From an uncultured Aquimarina sp. (GTDB lineage: Bacteria; Bacteroidota; Bacteroidia; Flavobacteriales; Flavobacteriaceae), in the NCBI GenBank assembly GCA_947496705.1, contig CANMDW010000023.1, positions 24,844 to 88,843 on the forward strand: 64,000 nucleotides of DNA, read 5' to 3'. The position numbers were made by a program, and so were the translations under genes. Shown here piece by piece: positions 34,347 to 42,462 of this stretch. Position 1 is the stretch's first letter; each line of letters begins with the position of its first letter. Under the pieces are notes generated by a model, which saw nothing but the letters and a program-made list of their open reading frames with translations, did not search any database and was not told the origin of the DNA.

Positions 34347-34575
34347 TTGCGATTTTGAGTTTCCGGCTCCCCGGAAAGGATGTTGCAATGAAAAATTGAG
34401 TTCCTGGTGCCCGGGAAAGGATATTGCAATGAAAAATTGAGTTCCTGGCGCCCGGGAATGGATATTGCAATGAAAAATTGAGTTCTTGGCGCCCGGGAGC
34501 GGATGTTGCAATGAAAAACTGAGTATCTGGTGCATGGGAATGAATGTTGCGATGCAATTTTAATTTCTGGTCCTG
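34347..34575. repeat. 41-bp tandem repeat array
   Basis: Four full 41-base units start at 34383, 34424, 34465 and 34506, with a degenerate 36-base unit before (34347) and a partial one after (34547). Each begins TTGCRATG and carries a GC-rich near-palindrome such as TTCCTGGCGCCCGGGAA, unusual in this AT-rich genome. The array fills the 302-base gap between yggS and the DUF1015 gene. Because 41 is not a multiple of three, open frames through it switch frame and are not real genes. Confidence 0.9.
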
Positions 34576-34582
34576 TCCAAAT

Positions 34583-35821
34583 TCAAAACTCATAAATCGT
34601 AACCCCACTACGCAATTTGGGCTCGATATAAGTGCTTTTTGGAGGCATTTTTAATCCCTGATCTGCTATTTTTTTCATTTGCTCTACCGATGCAGGAAAT
34701 AACCCAAAACCAATTTTAAATTCATCGCTGTCTACCATACTTTTTACCAATACAATATCACTTTTACCGTGAGCATATTCTATACGCGTATCAGTACGAA
34801 GATTTGTAATACCCAGAATAGGTTTTAATACCGTTTTATAGAGGATTTGAGCATCTAGTTCCTCCAGGGCATCGGTGAATTCATAGTTGGTTTTTCTAAG
34901 ATATAAGGAATAAAATTCACCATCGAGATACATGCTGAAATGATTAGATTTTGAAGGTTTATATACCTCGATACCTCTGTTTTCTATTCGAAACCACTCG
35001 TCTAATCGAATCAGGAATTCCTCTTTAGATAATCCATTGAGGTCCTTAATCAGGCGGTTAAATTCATAAATCTTCAACTCTGATTCGGGAATCAAATAGC
35101 TCATAAAGAAATTATAAGCCTCGTCGCCCCGATGCTCTGGGTTATTTTTCTTAAGATCCTGGGTTAAAAGATAGGAGGAAGCAGAGCGATGATGTCCATC
35201 TGCGATGTAAATGGTTTTTATTTTCGAAAATTCGTGTTGAAGCGTATCAATTACATCCCGATCTTCAATTTTCCAGAGATAGTGAGTATCACGGTAGGTG
35301 GTTGTGAATTCATATTCAGATCGCCCCTCGGTGGCTTGTGAGATAATTTTTACGATTGCTTCATTATCGGGATATGTAAGTAATACGGGCTCTGCATTAA
35401 ACCCCACAGTTTTTAAATACTCTTTAAAAGTGTTTTCCCGATGTTGCAGGGTGTCTTCGTGCTTTTTGATCACATCATTTTCATAATCCTCAGTACTGGC
35501 CGCTGCGATGATCCCGCAAAAAGATTCTTGTTCCCGATTTACAATTTTGTATATATAATAGCACGGGCTACTATCTTGCATAAAAATTTCTTCCTCTTTA
35601 AACTCCAAATATCTATTGCGAACTAGTTTGTAGCGCTCTTCACCAGATATTTCTTTATGATATTTATATCCAGGGTTTACAATATGCAGAAAAGAGTAGG
35701 GGTTGTAATCCATCCGTGAATCACGCTCAAAAGGAGTGTAACTCTGGTATGATCTGGTAGCAACCAGGGGTACTTTATCTCTGGTAGGGCGAACAGCTTT
35801 AAACGGATGGATTTTTGCCAT
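34583..35821 (-). CDS. DUF1015-family protein
   Basis: A 412-residue protein of the DUF1015 family. Recognisable blocks are AKIHPFKAVRPTRDKV at the start, FLHIVNPG, the central IYIADGHHRSASSYLL motif with the conserved DGHHR, and a C-terminal LFPASVEQMKKIADQGLKMPPKSTYIEPKLRSGV. The DGHHR motif and fold relate it to SerK-like ADP-dependent serine kinases, but the activity is not proven for this group. The start codon overlaps the stop of the upstream M23 gene by one base (TAATG), so the two are translationally coupled. Confidence 0.9.
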   Translation of the reverse strand: MAKIHPFKAVRPTRDKVPLVATRSYQSYTPFERDSRMDYNPYSFLHIVNPGYKYHKEISGEERYKLVRNRYLEFKEEEIFMQDSSPCYYIYKIVNREQESFCGIIAAASTEDYENDVIKKHEDTLQHRENTFKEYLKTVGFNAEPVLLTYPDNEAIVKIISQATEGRSEYEFTTTYRDTHYLWKIEDRDVIDTLQHEFSKIKTIYIADGHHRSASSYLLTQDLKKNNPEHRGDEAYNFFMSYLIPESELKIYEFNRLIKDLNGLSKEEFLIRLDEWFRIENRGIEVYKPSKSNHFSMYLDGEFYSLYLRKTNYEFTDALEELDAQILYKTVLKPILGITNLRTDTRIEYAHGKSDIVLVKSMVDSDEFKIGFGLFPASVEQMKKIADQGLKMPPKSTYIEPKLRSGVTIYEF

Positions 35822-36441
35822 TAATTTTTATTTATAAATTCAGTCGGATCCAGATATCCTGAAGCATCTTCGGCATACCCGCCACCTATATCCATAAAGA
35901 TATCATCTCTGATCTCCAGGTGCAAATGTGCCCAATAAACGCCATTGGCGTTACCAATGGTGCCAATTTTAGCACCTTTTTTAACAAAATCACCTTTTTT
36001 GACTTCAATTGAATTTCCGTGTGCATATACCGATTCATAATAGTTGCCTTTGTACTTATGTATAATTCTGATCACATTTCCCCAACCGCCACCAATATCT
36101 TCGGCAAAAGAAACGTACCCATTAGCGACACTATATATTGGGTCTCCCAAATCTGAATTTCCTCCACCCGAACCGTTCCAGTCATCACCCAGATGATTGT
36201 TCTCTTTAAATTTTTGGGCATTATAATACCCTTTGGCGTTTGGTTTACCAACTGGGTAATCAAAACTTTCGGCAATAAACTCAGGATTTTTTTTAAAAAG
36301 GGGATCATATATATCCTGACCTAATTTAAGAGTATCCATCTTCTGGATTTGTCTCTTATGAAGATCTGATACTTTTGCCTTGTTGTTGCAGGAGAGAAGT
36401 GTTGAAAAAATGATTATAATGATGGTAAAAGATATTTTCAT
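35821..36441 (-). CDS. M23-family peptidase lipoprotein
   Basis: A 206-residue lipoprotein: signal MKISFTIIIIIFSTLLSC with the lipobox cysteine at 18. The mature domain is an LytM/M23 metallopeptidase: NHLGDDWNG holds the zinc His and Asp, VYAHGNS the following His, and HLHLEIRDD the last zinc ligand, so the site looks complete. It would cleave peptidoglycan cross-bridges or act as an envelope hydrolase. Probably co-transcribed with the DUF1015 gene. Confidence 0.88.
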   Translation of the reverse strand: MKISFTIIIIIFSTLLSCNNKAKVSDLHKRQIQKMDTLKLGQDIYDPLFKKNPEFIAESFDYPVGKPNAKGYYNAQKFKENNHLGDDWNGSGGGNSDLGDPIYSVANGYVSFAEDIGGGWGNVIRIIHKYKGNYYESVYAHGNSIEVKKGDFVKKGAKIGTIGNANGVYWAHLHLEIRDDIFMDIGGGYAEDASGYLDPTEFINKN

Positions 36442-36479
36442 TATTAAGTTATGTAATTTTTTCCTAAACCCTAAACCCT

Positions 36480-37367
36480 TTATCGGAACTGCTTTGCAAT
36501 TTTTTCTGCCTTTCTGCTTTCCGAATAATCATAGAAACCCTCTCCACTTTTTACTCCAAGCTTACCTGCCATTACCATATTGACTAATAAGGGACAAGGA
36601 GCATATTTAGGATTTTTAAAACCGTTGTACATCACCTTTAAAATAGAAAGACAAACGTCCAGACCAATAAAATCTGCTAATTGCAGTGGTCCCATAGGAT
36701 GTGCCATGCCCAGTTTCATCACTGTATCAATTTCGGTAACACCAGCGACGCCATTGTATAAAGTTTCAATAGATTCATTGATCATAGGCATCAGGATACG
36801 ATTGGCAACAAATCCAGGATAGTCATTAACCTCTACAGGAACTTTATCCAGTGTTTTGGAGAGTTCCATAATCGTATTGGTTACTTCATCAGAGGTATTG
36901 TAGCCTCGTATGATCTCAACCAGTTTCATAATCGGTACCGGATTCATAAAATGCATCCCGATCACCATTTTCGGGCGGTCTGTCACTGCCGCTATTTGAG
37001 TGATGGATATCGATGAAGTATTGGTGGCCAGGATGGTGTCTTCCGGGCAGGCATCATTGAGTTCTCTGAAGATTTTGAGCTTGAGCTCTATATTTTCTGT
37101 GGCAGCTTCAACCACGAGACCTGCATATTCTACTCCTTCTTTGATATTGGTGAAAGTAGAGATGTTTCCGAGGGTAGTTTCTTTATCGGTTTCAGAGATT
37201 TTTTCTTTGGCAATCATTCTATCCAAATTTTTAGTAATGGTTGCCATTCCTTTATCTAAAGACTGTTGAGAGATATCTATAAGCTGTACTTTAAAGCCTT
37301 TTTGTGCAAAAGTATGCGCAATACCATTTCCCATAGTTCCTGCACCAATAACCGCGATGTTTTTCAT
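36480..37367 (-). CDS. 3-hydroxyacyl-CoA (3-hydroxybutyryl-CoA) dehydrogenase
   Basis: A 295-residue NAD(P)-dependent enzyme. The Rossmann GAGTMGNGIAHTFAQKG lies at the N-terminus, with ATNTSSISIT (catalytic serine), GMHFMNPVPIMKLVEIIRG (catalytic histidine and glutamate) and the dimerising C-terminal domain DYPGFVANRILMPMINES. The single-domain length fits Hbd/PaaH, which oxidises 3-hydroxybutyryl-CoA, rather than multifunctional FadB. It follows the oxidoreductase gene after a 59-base gap containing a strong hairpin. Confidence 0.93.
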   Translation of the reverse strand: MKNIAVIGAGTMGNGIAHTFAQKGFKVQLIDISQQSLDKGMATITKNLDRMIAKEKISETDKETTLGNISTFTNIKEGVEYAGLVVEAATENIELKLKIFRELNDACPEDTILATNTSSISITQIAAVTDRPKMVIGMHFMNPVPIMKLVEIIRGYNTSDEVTNTIMELSKTLDKVPVEVNDYPGFVANRILMPMINESIETLYNGVAGVTEIDTVMKLGMAHPMGPLQLADFIGLDVCLSILKVMYNGFKNPKYAPCPLLVNMVMAGKLGVKSGEGFYDYSESRKAEKIAKQFR

Positions 37368-37389
37368 GTGTGTGTTTTGTCGTTTGAAA

Positions 37390-37420
37390 GACCTTCAAGG
37401 TTTTCAAAATCTTGAAGGTC
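37390..37420 (-). terminator. Hairpin of the GACC-GGTC family, copy A
   Basis: On the minus strand, arms GACCTTCAAG and CTTGAAGGTC pair perfectly around an 11-base ATTTTGAAAAC centre. It lies between the oxidoreductase gene and the dehydrogenase gene. A second hairpin of the same length and centre (52976-53006) differs by three compensatory pairs. The A/T-rich centre and the lack of a following T-run make it a poor classical terminator; a dispersed hairpin element is as likely. Confidence 0.6.
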
Positions 37421-37426
37421 ATAATT

Positions 37427-38392
37427 TTACTTTTTAAAGCAATCGATAATTTGTAAAGCCACTTCTAATGCTTTCTTACCCTGTTCAAGCGTTACAATTG
37501 GGGTTGTATCATTTTTGATCGCTTCGGCAAAGGTGTCTAATTCATCCAATATGGCATTATTAGACGGTACATTAGGGTTGTCAAAATAGATCTGTTTTTT
37601 AACACCTTCAGCATTTTGCAGGATCATAGCAAAATCATCAGGTTTTTCGGGGGCATCTTTCATTTTAACCACTTCGCATTTTTTCTCAAAGAAATCTACA
37701 GATATATAGGCATCACGCTGAAAGAATCTGGATTTTCTCATATTCTTAAGCGAAATACGACTTGCAGTAAGATTTGCTACGCAACCATTTTCGAATTCGA
37801 TGCGTGCATTGGCAATATCGGGTGTTTCACTAATGACCGAGACACCATTGGCACTAATGTGTTTTACTTCAGCATGTACTACACTTAAGATCGCATCAAT
37901 ATCATGAATCATGAGATCCAGCACTACAGGTACATCGGTCCCTCTGGGATTAAACTCGGCCAATCGATGCGCCTCGATAAACATAGGATTGTCGATCTTA
38001 TTGGCTACTGCAGTATAGGCAGGATTAAAACGCTCTACATGCCCTACTTGCCCTTTTACTTTATAAGTATTGGCCAACTCAATCAATTGAACCGCCTCTG
38101 CTACAGTATTGGTAATAGGTTTTTCGATAAAAACATGTTTCCCCGATTTTATCGCTTGTTTTGCAACATCAAAATGTGCGAAAGTTGGGGTAACAATATC
38201 CACCATATCAACTGCGTCAATTAATTCTTCGATAGAAGTAAATAACCGATATCCAAATTCTTCAGAAATAGCTTTGGCTTGTGTTGAGTTGGAATCATAG
38301 AAACCTACCAGTTCGTATTTTTCAGATTGTTCCAGGAGGCGTAGATGTATTTTACCTAGGTGTCCCGCACCGATTACTCCGGCTTTGAGCAT
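37427..38392 (-). CDS. Gfo/Idh/MocA-family oxidoreductase
   Basis: A 321-residue NAD(P)-dependent oxidoreductase. The N-terminal Rossmann GAGHLGKIHLRLLEQS is followed by DIVTPTFAHFDVAKQAIKSGKHVFIEKPIT, where EKP holds the catalytic lysine, and VGHVERFNPAY. The C-terminal alpha/beta domain contains VLDLMIHDIDAIL. The substrate is not identifiable; relatives act on sugars, inositol or UDP-sugars. No sugar operon is adjacent. ATG at 38392, divergent from pcm. Confidence 0.93.
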   Translation of the reverse strand: MLKAGVIGAGHLGKIHLRLLEQSEKYELVGFYDSNSTQAKAISEEFGYRLFTSIEELIDAVDMVDIVTPTFAHFDVAKQAIKSGKHVFIEKPITNTVAEAVQLIELANTYKVKGQVGHVERFNPAYTAVANKIDNPMFIEAHRLAEFNPRGTDVPVVLDLMIHDIDAILSVVHAEVKHISANGVSVISETPDIANARIEFENGCVANLTASRISLKNMRKSRFFQRDAYISVDFFEKKCEVVKMKDAPEKPDDFAMILQNAEGVKKQIYFDNPNVPSNNAILDELDTFAEAIKNDTTPIVTLEQGKKALEVALQIIDCFKK

Positions 38393-38542
38393 AATTCAAG
38401 ATTTTACACAAAAATAGTATTATTTATAAATTTTAAATCCTAATTATACCTAAAATGCAAAATTTTAGTACAGACCAGAAAATAGTTTATAAATCTTTAA
38501 ATTGTTTATGTAATTTTAGGGCACCAAATAACCCTTAGAATA

Positions 38543-39184
38543 GTGAAAGATACCCTTAGACATGCCGGAAAAAGAAAACAATTGGTAGCTGTTTTGATCC
38601 AAAAAGGAATTAAGGACAAGGCTGTATTGGCTGCTATTGGCAAGATACCCAGGCATTTGTTTATGGATTCTGGTTTTGAAGATCATGCATACCAGGATAA
38701 AGCATTTCCCATTGCTGCAGATCAAACTATTTCTCAGCCATATACAGTGGCTTTTCAGAGCGAACTTCTGGAAGTAAAAAAAGGAGATAAAGTGCTGGAG
38801 ATTGGTACCGGGTCGGGATATCAAACAGCTGTATTATGCGAATTAGGCGCCAAAGTGTATAGTATCGAACGCCAGAAAGAATTATTTAAGAAGACAAAAT
38901 TGTTTCTTTCAAAGCTTGGGTATCGTCCTAAGCATTTGTCATTTGGTGATGGGTATAAAGGTCTGGCAGAACACATGCCCTATCAGGCAATCATTGTAAC
39001 AGCGGGAGCCCCTTATGTTCCAAAGCCTTTGTTGAGTCAGTTGCAGGTTGGTGGTCGCCTGGTTATTCCAGTAGGCGAAGATGTGCAAATTATGACGCTC
39101 TTTATTCGTAAAAGTGAAACTGAATTTGAGAAACGTGAGTTTGGAGAATTTAGGTTTGTACCGTTATTAGAGGACAGGAATTAA
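38543..39184 (+). CDS. pcm: Protein-L-isoaspartate O-methyltransferase
   Basis: A 213-residue repair methyltransferase for isoaspartyl residues. Conserved parts: IPRHLFMD, the AYQDKAFPIAADQTISQPYTVAFQ block, SAM motif VLEIGTGSGYQTAVLCELG and IIVTAGAPYVPKPLLSQLQVGGRLVIPVG. The start is GTG at 38543; no ATG precedes the conserved helix RHAGKRKQLVAVL. Convergent with smpB. Confidence 0.94.
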   Translation: MKDTLRHAGKRKQLVAVLIQKGIKDKAVLAAIGKIPRHLFMDSGFEDHAYQDKAFPIAADQTISQPYTVAFQSELLEVKKGDKVLEIGTGSGYQTAVLCELGAKVYSIERQKELFKKTKLFLSKLGYRPKHLSFGDGYKGLAEHMPYQAIIVTAGAPYVPKPLLSQLQVGGRLVIPVGEDVQIMTLFIRKSETEFEKREFGEFRFVPLLEDRN

Positions 39185-39232
39185 GGCTCGAGCGAATGAG
39201 TCTGCGATAGAGCAATATGGTTGGGAGTAGCG

Positions 39233-39691
39233 TTACCTGAAATCTTTTTTAATACGGTCTAATGCTCTCTTGTTGTCTCGATCTTTAATCGTTTCTCGCT
39301 TGTCATACATTTTCTTACCGCGTGCAAGTACAATATCGAGCTTTGCCAATCCGCGATCGTTAATGAATAATCGTGTCGGGATAATTGTTAATCCAGAGTT
39401 TTTTACTTCTTTCTCGAGTTTTTTTAGTTCTTTTTTATTAAGAAGTAATTTCCGCTCACTTTTTGGATTATGGTTGAAATAAGTAGCATGAGAATATTCT
39501 TCGATGTGCATATTGATAACAAAAAGCTCTCCATTGCTAAACTCACAGAAACTCTCTGCGATACCTGCTTTTCCTTCTCGTATTGCTTTTATTTCTGTCC
39601 CGGCTAGTTTAATCCCGGCTGTATATTTGTCAAGAAATTCATATTCAAACTTTGCCTTACGATTTAATATGTTGATCTTATTTTGATTCAT
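39233..39691 (-). CDS. smpB: SsrA-binding protein SmpB
   Basis: A 152-residue partner of tmRNA in ribosome rescue. NRKAKFEYEFLDKYTAGIKLAGTEIKAIREGKAGIAESF is the core of the OB fold, LINKKELKKL and IPTRLFINDRGLAKLDIVLARGKKMYDKRETIKDRD complete it, and the basic tail is the part that enters the mRNA channel. The tmRNA gene (ssrA) is not in this window. Two perfect hairpins lie upstream. Confidence 0.97.
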   Translation of the reverse strand: MNQNKINILNRKAKFEYEFLDKYTAGIKLAGTEIKAIREGKAGIAESFCEFSNGELFVINMHIEEYSHATYFNHNPKSERKLLLNKKELKKLEKEVKNSGLTIIPTRLFINDRGLAKLDIVLARGKKMYDKRETIKDRDNKRALDRIKKDFR

Positions 39692-39717
39692 GTGTATGAT
39701 AAATGCTTACAAAAATA

Positions 39718-39743
39718 CAAAGCTTTCCCGAAAGAAAGCTTTG
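39718..39743. terminator. Hairpin CAAAGCTTTC / GAAAGCTTTG
   Basis: A perfect 10-bp inverted repeat around CCGAAA, between the DUF3887-like gene and smpB, 27 bases upstream of the smpB start. It may be a terminator of the upstream minus-strand gene or a leader structure of smpB. Confidence 0.5.
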
Positions 39744-39747
39744 AATT

Positions 39748-39785
39748 CATTTAGATTTTTCACCTCCAGACAAAAAATCTAAATG
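39748..39785. terminator. Hairpin CATTTAGATTTTT / AAAAATCTAAATG
   Basis: A 13-bp inverted repeat around a 12-base centre that reads CTGGAGGTG on the minus strand. It follows the stop of the minus-strand DUF3887-like gene by 35 bases and is probably its terminator. The unpaired GGAGGTG would match a Shine-Dalgarno, which is odd in this phylum. Confidence 0.5.
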
Positions 39786-39820
39786 AGTTCTTTGTATGAA
39801 ATTGAATATTGTAAAGATCT

Positions 39821-40177
39821 CTATGGTTCCTGAAATTGTATGGTCGAAATTTTACCATCTGCACTAAGTTGAAGCTCCATCACCAGGCTTGTTTTATCAA
39901 ATTCTGTAGTATAACTATTGATACCTTCTGTAGTCTCAATAAAAGTTAGTTTTTTTAAGTTACCAAACTGGTCATGGCAACCTTTTACAAAACGTGAAAC
40001 CCCTTCTTTAGTCATTGTTTCCTGCATTTCTGAAGTGTATAATTCAAAAACAGCATCTATGTTTTGAGCATTAAAATGCTGCTGAAAGGCTTTTGTGATT
40101 TTTTCATAAGCTGCACTATGCTGAGCAAGGATGGATTGCGTAGTAAAACAAATTAAAAGTAGAAATACATGCTTCAT
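39821..40177 (-). CDS. Small secreted NTF2-like (DUF3887-type) protein
   Basis: A 118-residue exported protein: signal MKHVFLLLICFTTQSILAQ, then YEKITKAFQQHFNAQNIDAVFELYTSEMQETMTKEGVSRFVKG, the helix-plus-sheet pattern of DUF3887/NTF2-like domains. These often sit in front of peptidase or beta-lactamase domains; here the domain stands alone. The ligand is unknown. Monocistronic, followed by two hairpins. Confidence 0.7.
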   Translation of the reverse strand: MKHVFLLLICFTTQSILAQHSAAYEKITKAFQQHFNAQNIDAVFELYTSEMQETMTKEGVSRFVKGCHDQFGNLKKLTFIETTEGINSYTTEFDKTSLVMELQLSADGKISTIQFQEP

Positions 40178-40403
40178 AGCAATTATATTTGGGATTTAGT
40201 AATTGCAAAATAATTATCTTTTTTAAGATTTAAAAAAATAACAGTAAAAAAGTGACTGGCAATGTGTAGCATATTTAACGCAAAATAATGGATTTCAGTA
40301 AGGATAACATTTACTTATCGTCTGAAGAGATAGCCGGGTTTAACAAAATAATTACGATTATTAATCAGACAAAGTTTAATTTAGTTTTTTAAACAGAAGT
40401 ATC

Positions 40404-41156
40404 ATGAAGCAATATTCATTTTTGGGATTACTATTGATTTTTTCCTCTTTTGCAGTAATATCAACTCAGTTTTCTGCACAGGAAATAGTAGATAAGACCA
40501 TAGAGAAAGCCGGGGGGTCTAGATATGATCATGCTGTTATACATTTTACCTTCAGAGGAAAGCGATACAGCAGTAAGAGGAATGAGGGGGTATATGAGTT
40601 AGAAAGATTTGTTGAAGGACCAGATGGATTGATTCATGATGTTGTACGTAATTCTGGCCTTGAACGCACTATTGAAAATTGCCCGGTTGCTGTTGCCGAT
40701 TCTTTGGTCACAAAAATCAGTGATGGTGTGAATTCTGTTCATTATTTTGCGAGTTTGCCTCATGGGCTCAATGCAGCTGCAGTTCATAAAGAACTAGTAG
40801 GAGAATCCTCGATTAAAGGAAATTCATATTATAAGATTAAAGTGACTTTTGATAGGGAAGGAGGAGGAACCGATTTTGACGATGAGTTTTTGTATTGGAT
40901 CCATAAGAAAAATTTCACCATAGATTATTTGGCATATAAGTATGCTGTAAATGGGGGCGGAATTCGTTTTAGAGAAGCTTATAATCCCAGAGTTGTAAAT
41001 GGAATCCGTTTTGTGGATTATGACAATTATAAAATAGACGATCTAAGCACTCCATTATTTGATCTGGATGTATTGTTTGAAAAGAAGCGATTGAAACTAC
41101 TTTCAAAAATAGAATTAAAAGATGTTTATGTGTATGTTGAAAGAGATTGTTGTTAA
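40404..41156 (+). CDS. Secreted protein, DUF6503-like
   Basis: A 250-residue exported protein with a signal peptide cut after about residue 25 (...TQFSAQ). The start of the mature part, EIVDKTIEKAGGSRYDHAVIHFTFRGKRY, and the segment GNSYYKIKVTFDREGGGTDFDDEFLYWIHKKNFTIDYLAYKY resemble a flavobacterial family I remember as DUF6503: beta-rich, possibly LolA-like in fold. No catalytic residues are recognised. It ends in a double cysteine (ERDCC). Convergent with the phosphatase-like gene, 22 bases apart. Confidence 0.7.
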   Translation: MKQYSFLGLLLIFSSFAVISTQFSAQEIVDKTIEKAGGSRYDHAVIHFTFRGKRYSSKRNEGVYELERFVEGPDGLIHDVVRNSGLERTIENCPVAVADSLVTKISDGVNSVHYFASLPHGLNAAAVHKELVGESSIKGNSYYKIKVTFDREGGGTDFDDEFLYWIHKKNFTIDYLAYKYAVNGGGIRFREAYNPRVVNGIRFVDYDNYKIDDLSTPLFDLDVLFEKKRLKLLSKIELKDVYVYVERDCC

Positions 41157-41162
41157 TGAGTT

Positions 41163-41181
41163 CATTTCCGACCAGACACTA
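41163..41181 (-). repeat. Third copy of the MITE-like end sequence
   Basis: On the minus strand, TAGTGTCTGGTCGGAAATG matches the inverted ends at 5684-5702 and 5829-5847 almost perfectly. As at 5845, its first triplet TAG is the stop codon of a minus-strand gene (here the histidine phosphatase). No partner end is found nearby, so this is a solo end. Confidence 0.5.
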
Positions 41182-41685
41182 ATTAACGTTAAGCACTACA
41201 TCGGTAATTACCTCACTGGTTATTTTTACAATAAATAATTTACCATAATCCTTTTCATCGATAGTAGCATACTTTTCCTTCCCAATAACTTTATTTACAA
41301 AAGCTGGCGTTGTATTACTATGCCCTACAATCACCGAAGTTTTTCCTTTGGTTTTTTGTTGAAAACCGGGATTATTAAGATCACGAGGATCATATAGTGT
41401 AGTTTCGAGGTTCTTACTTTGTGCTATAGGCGATGCAGTTTCACGGGTTCTTATGTAGTCTGTAGTAAATACCATATCTACCTTTGTGTCAATGAGTACT
41501 TTTGCCCAGTTTTGTGATCGTTTTTTACCTTCTTCGGTAAGTTGGGGATTTCGATTATCAGGATTGCTAAGGTCTTTTTCGGCATGCCTGATAAAGAAGT
41601 ATGTTGTAGTGTTTGCTGCAGAGGTATTTTGTGTAATACCAGCGAATGAAGATAAAAAAATGATGAATGTAAGTATGATTTTCAT
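41179..41685 (-). CDS. Exported histidine phosphatase-family protein
   Basis: A 168-residue protein with a signal peptide (MKIILTFIIFLSSFAGITQNTSA) and the histidine phosphatase motif FFIRHAEKD (RHG/RHA with the catalytic histidine), followed by FTTDYIRTRETASPIAQ and a second histidine in VIVGHSNTTPAF. It is short, like SixA. It probably acts in the periplasm; the substrate is unknown. Its stop codon lies within a copy of the MITE-like end. Confidence 0.88.
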   Translation of the reverse strand: MKIILTFIIFLSSFAGITQNTSAANTTTYFFIRHAEKDLSNPDNRNPQLTEEGKKRSQNWAKVLIDTKVDMVFTTDYIRTRETASPIAQSKNLETTLYDPRDLNNPGFQQKTKGKTSVIVGHSNTTPAFVNKVIGKEKYATIDEKDYGKLFIVKITSEVITDVVLNVN

Positions 41686-41744
41686 AGATATAGATGGATA
41701 GTTAAATTGGTGTGAGAAATATTGAAAAAGTAGTTTGGATTACA

Positions 41745-41870
41745 TCATTCCAACATCCCCATTTTCCAAATGACAATAATCATAGATAAAATAGCTATGA
41801 TAAAAAATCCTATATAAATGTAGGAGCTTCTCTTTTTGTTTGAGGAGCCCAAATCACCAGAAGATTTCAT
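41745..41870 (-). CDS. Small single-TM protein (41 residues)
   Basis: An open frame of 41 codons in the gap between the phosphatase and thioesterase genes: ATG at 41870, TGA at 41745-41747. The peptide begins MKSSGDLGSSNKKRSSYIYI and continues into one hydrophobic helix (GFFIIAILSMIIVIW) with a short tail. The basic stretch before the helix fits an N-in membrane peptide. Codon use looks like that of neighbouring genes. It resembles tiny membrane proteins often missed in flavobacterial annotations; function unknown. Confidence 0.5.
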   Translation of the reverse strand: MKSSGDLGSSNKKRSSYIYIGFFIIAILSMIIVIWKMGMLE

Positions 41871-41927
41871 ATGGCTAGGTTTTTAAGTGATTGTATGTTT
41901 ATATAGGACTTTTAAAAAATGAAAATG

Positions 41928-42410
41928 TTACACTTTTTGTGGTTTTAATTGCAAAATTCTTTCTTCAAAGTTCTTTGCAGACACAGGTTCTTGTATATCT
42001 TGAAACAATTTTACCAGCTGCTCATCGTGATTCCATCTTTTTTGTTGCAATAAATTAAAATGTATAAAAGTACTCCACATGATGGCTTTAAGCTCGGTTT
42101 TATCGTGATTCCACATCCTGATTTCTACATGTAATTGATTTTCGGTATGCCGTATTAGTTGTGAATCAATCACAACGTCTTCCATAAGTAATGCAGGCTT
42201 TAAATAGGCAATCTGATTGGTGCCTACTACCCAGCTTATGCCTTTGGTCTTAGCTAGTTCAAAGATGTCCAGGTCATAGTGTTTTTCGATCTGGTCTTCT
42301 CGGGCATTGATCATATAGTTGATATAAGAGGCATTATTAAGATGATTAAAAGGATCACAATCCTGAAATCTGATTTTTGCTTTACTCTCTAATACTTTTG
42401 GTAGTTTCAT
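41928..42410 (-). CDS. Acyl-CoA thioesterase (hotdog fold)
   Basis: A 160-residue protein of the thioesterase/YbgC-FcbC type: IRFQDCDPFNHLNNASYINYMINAREDQ holds the catalytic aspartate and the HLNN element, and LLMEDVVIDSQLIRHTENQLHVEIRMW is the long central helix/strand. It hydrolyses acyl-CoA; the chain length is unknown. It starts 17 bases downstream of a perfect 20-bp palindrome (42427-42446), the likely operator of the TetR protein encoded just upstream, so it is probably the regulated target. Confidence 0.85.
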   Translation of the reverse strand: MKLPKVLESKAKIRFQDCDPFNHLNNASYINYMINAREDQIEKHYDLDIFELAKTKGISWVVGTNQIAYLKPALLMEDVVIDSQLIRHTENQLHVEIRMWNHDKTELKAIMWSTFIHFNLLQQKRWNHDEQLVKLFQDIQEPVSAKNFEERILQLKPQKV

Positions 42411-42426
42411 GTTTGTTAATTTTTAT

Positions 42427-42446
42427 AATATACCAATTGGTATATT
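42427..42446. promoter_or_regulatory. TetR operator, copy 1 (thioesterase)
   Basis: AATATACCAATTGGTATATT is a perfect 20-bp palindrome between the TetR gene and the thioesterase gene, overlapping the likely thioesterase promoter. The same core recurs at 43212-43235 upstream of the TetR gene. Length and symmetry fit TetR dimer sites. Confidence 0.75.
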
Positions 42447-42462
42447 TATAGTTAAAAAAAAG

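Noticed and set aside
34312..34608. 98-codon minus-strand open frame over the tandem repeat
   Set aside because: It is a translation of the 41-bp repeat; the period is not a multiple of three and a second frame is equally open, so it is not a gene.
40288..40392. 34-codon plus-strand open frame (MDFSKDNIYLSSEEIAGFNK...)
   Set aside because: Plausible looking, but short frames like this are common in AT-rich DNA; no promoter or recognisable feature supports it.
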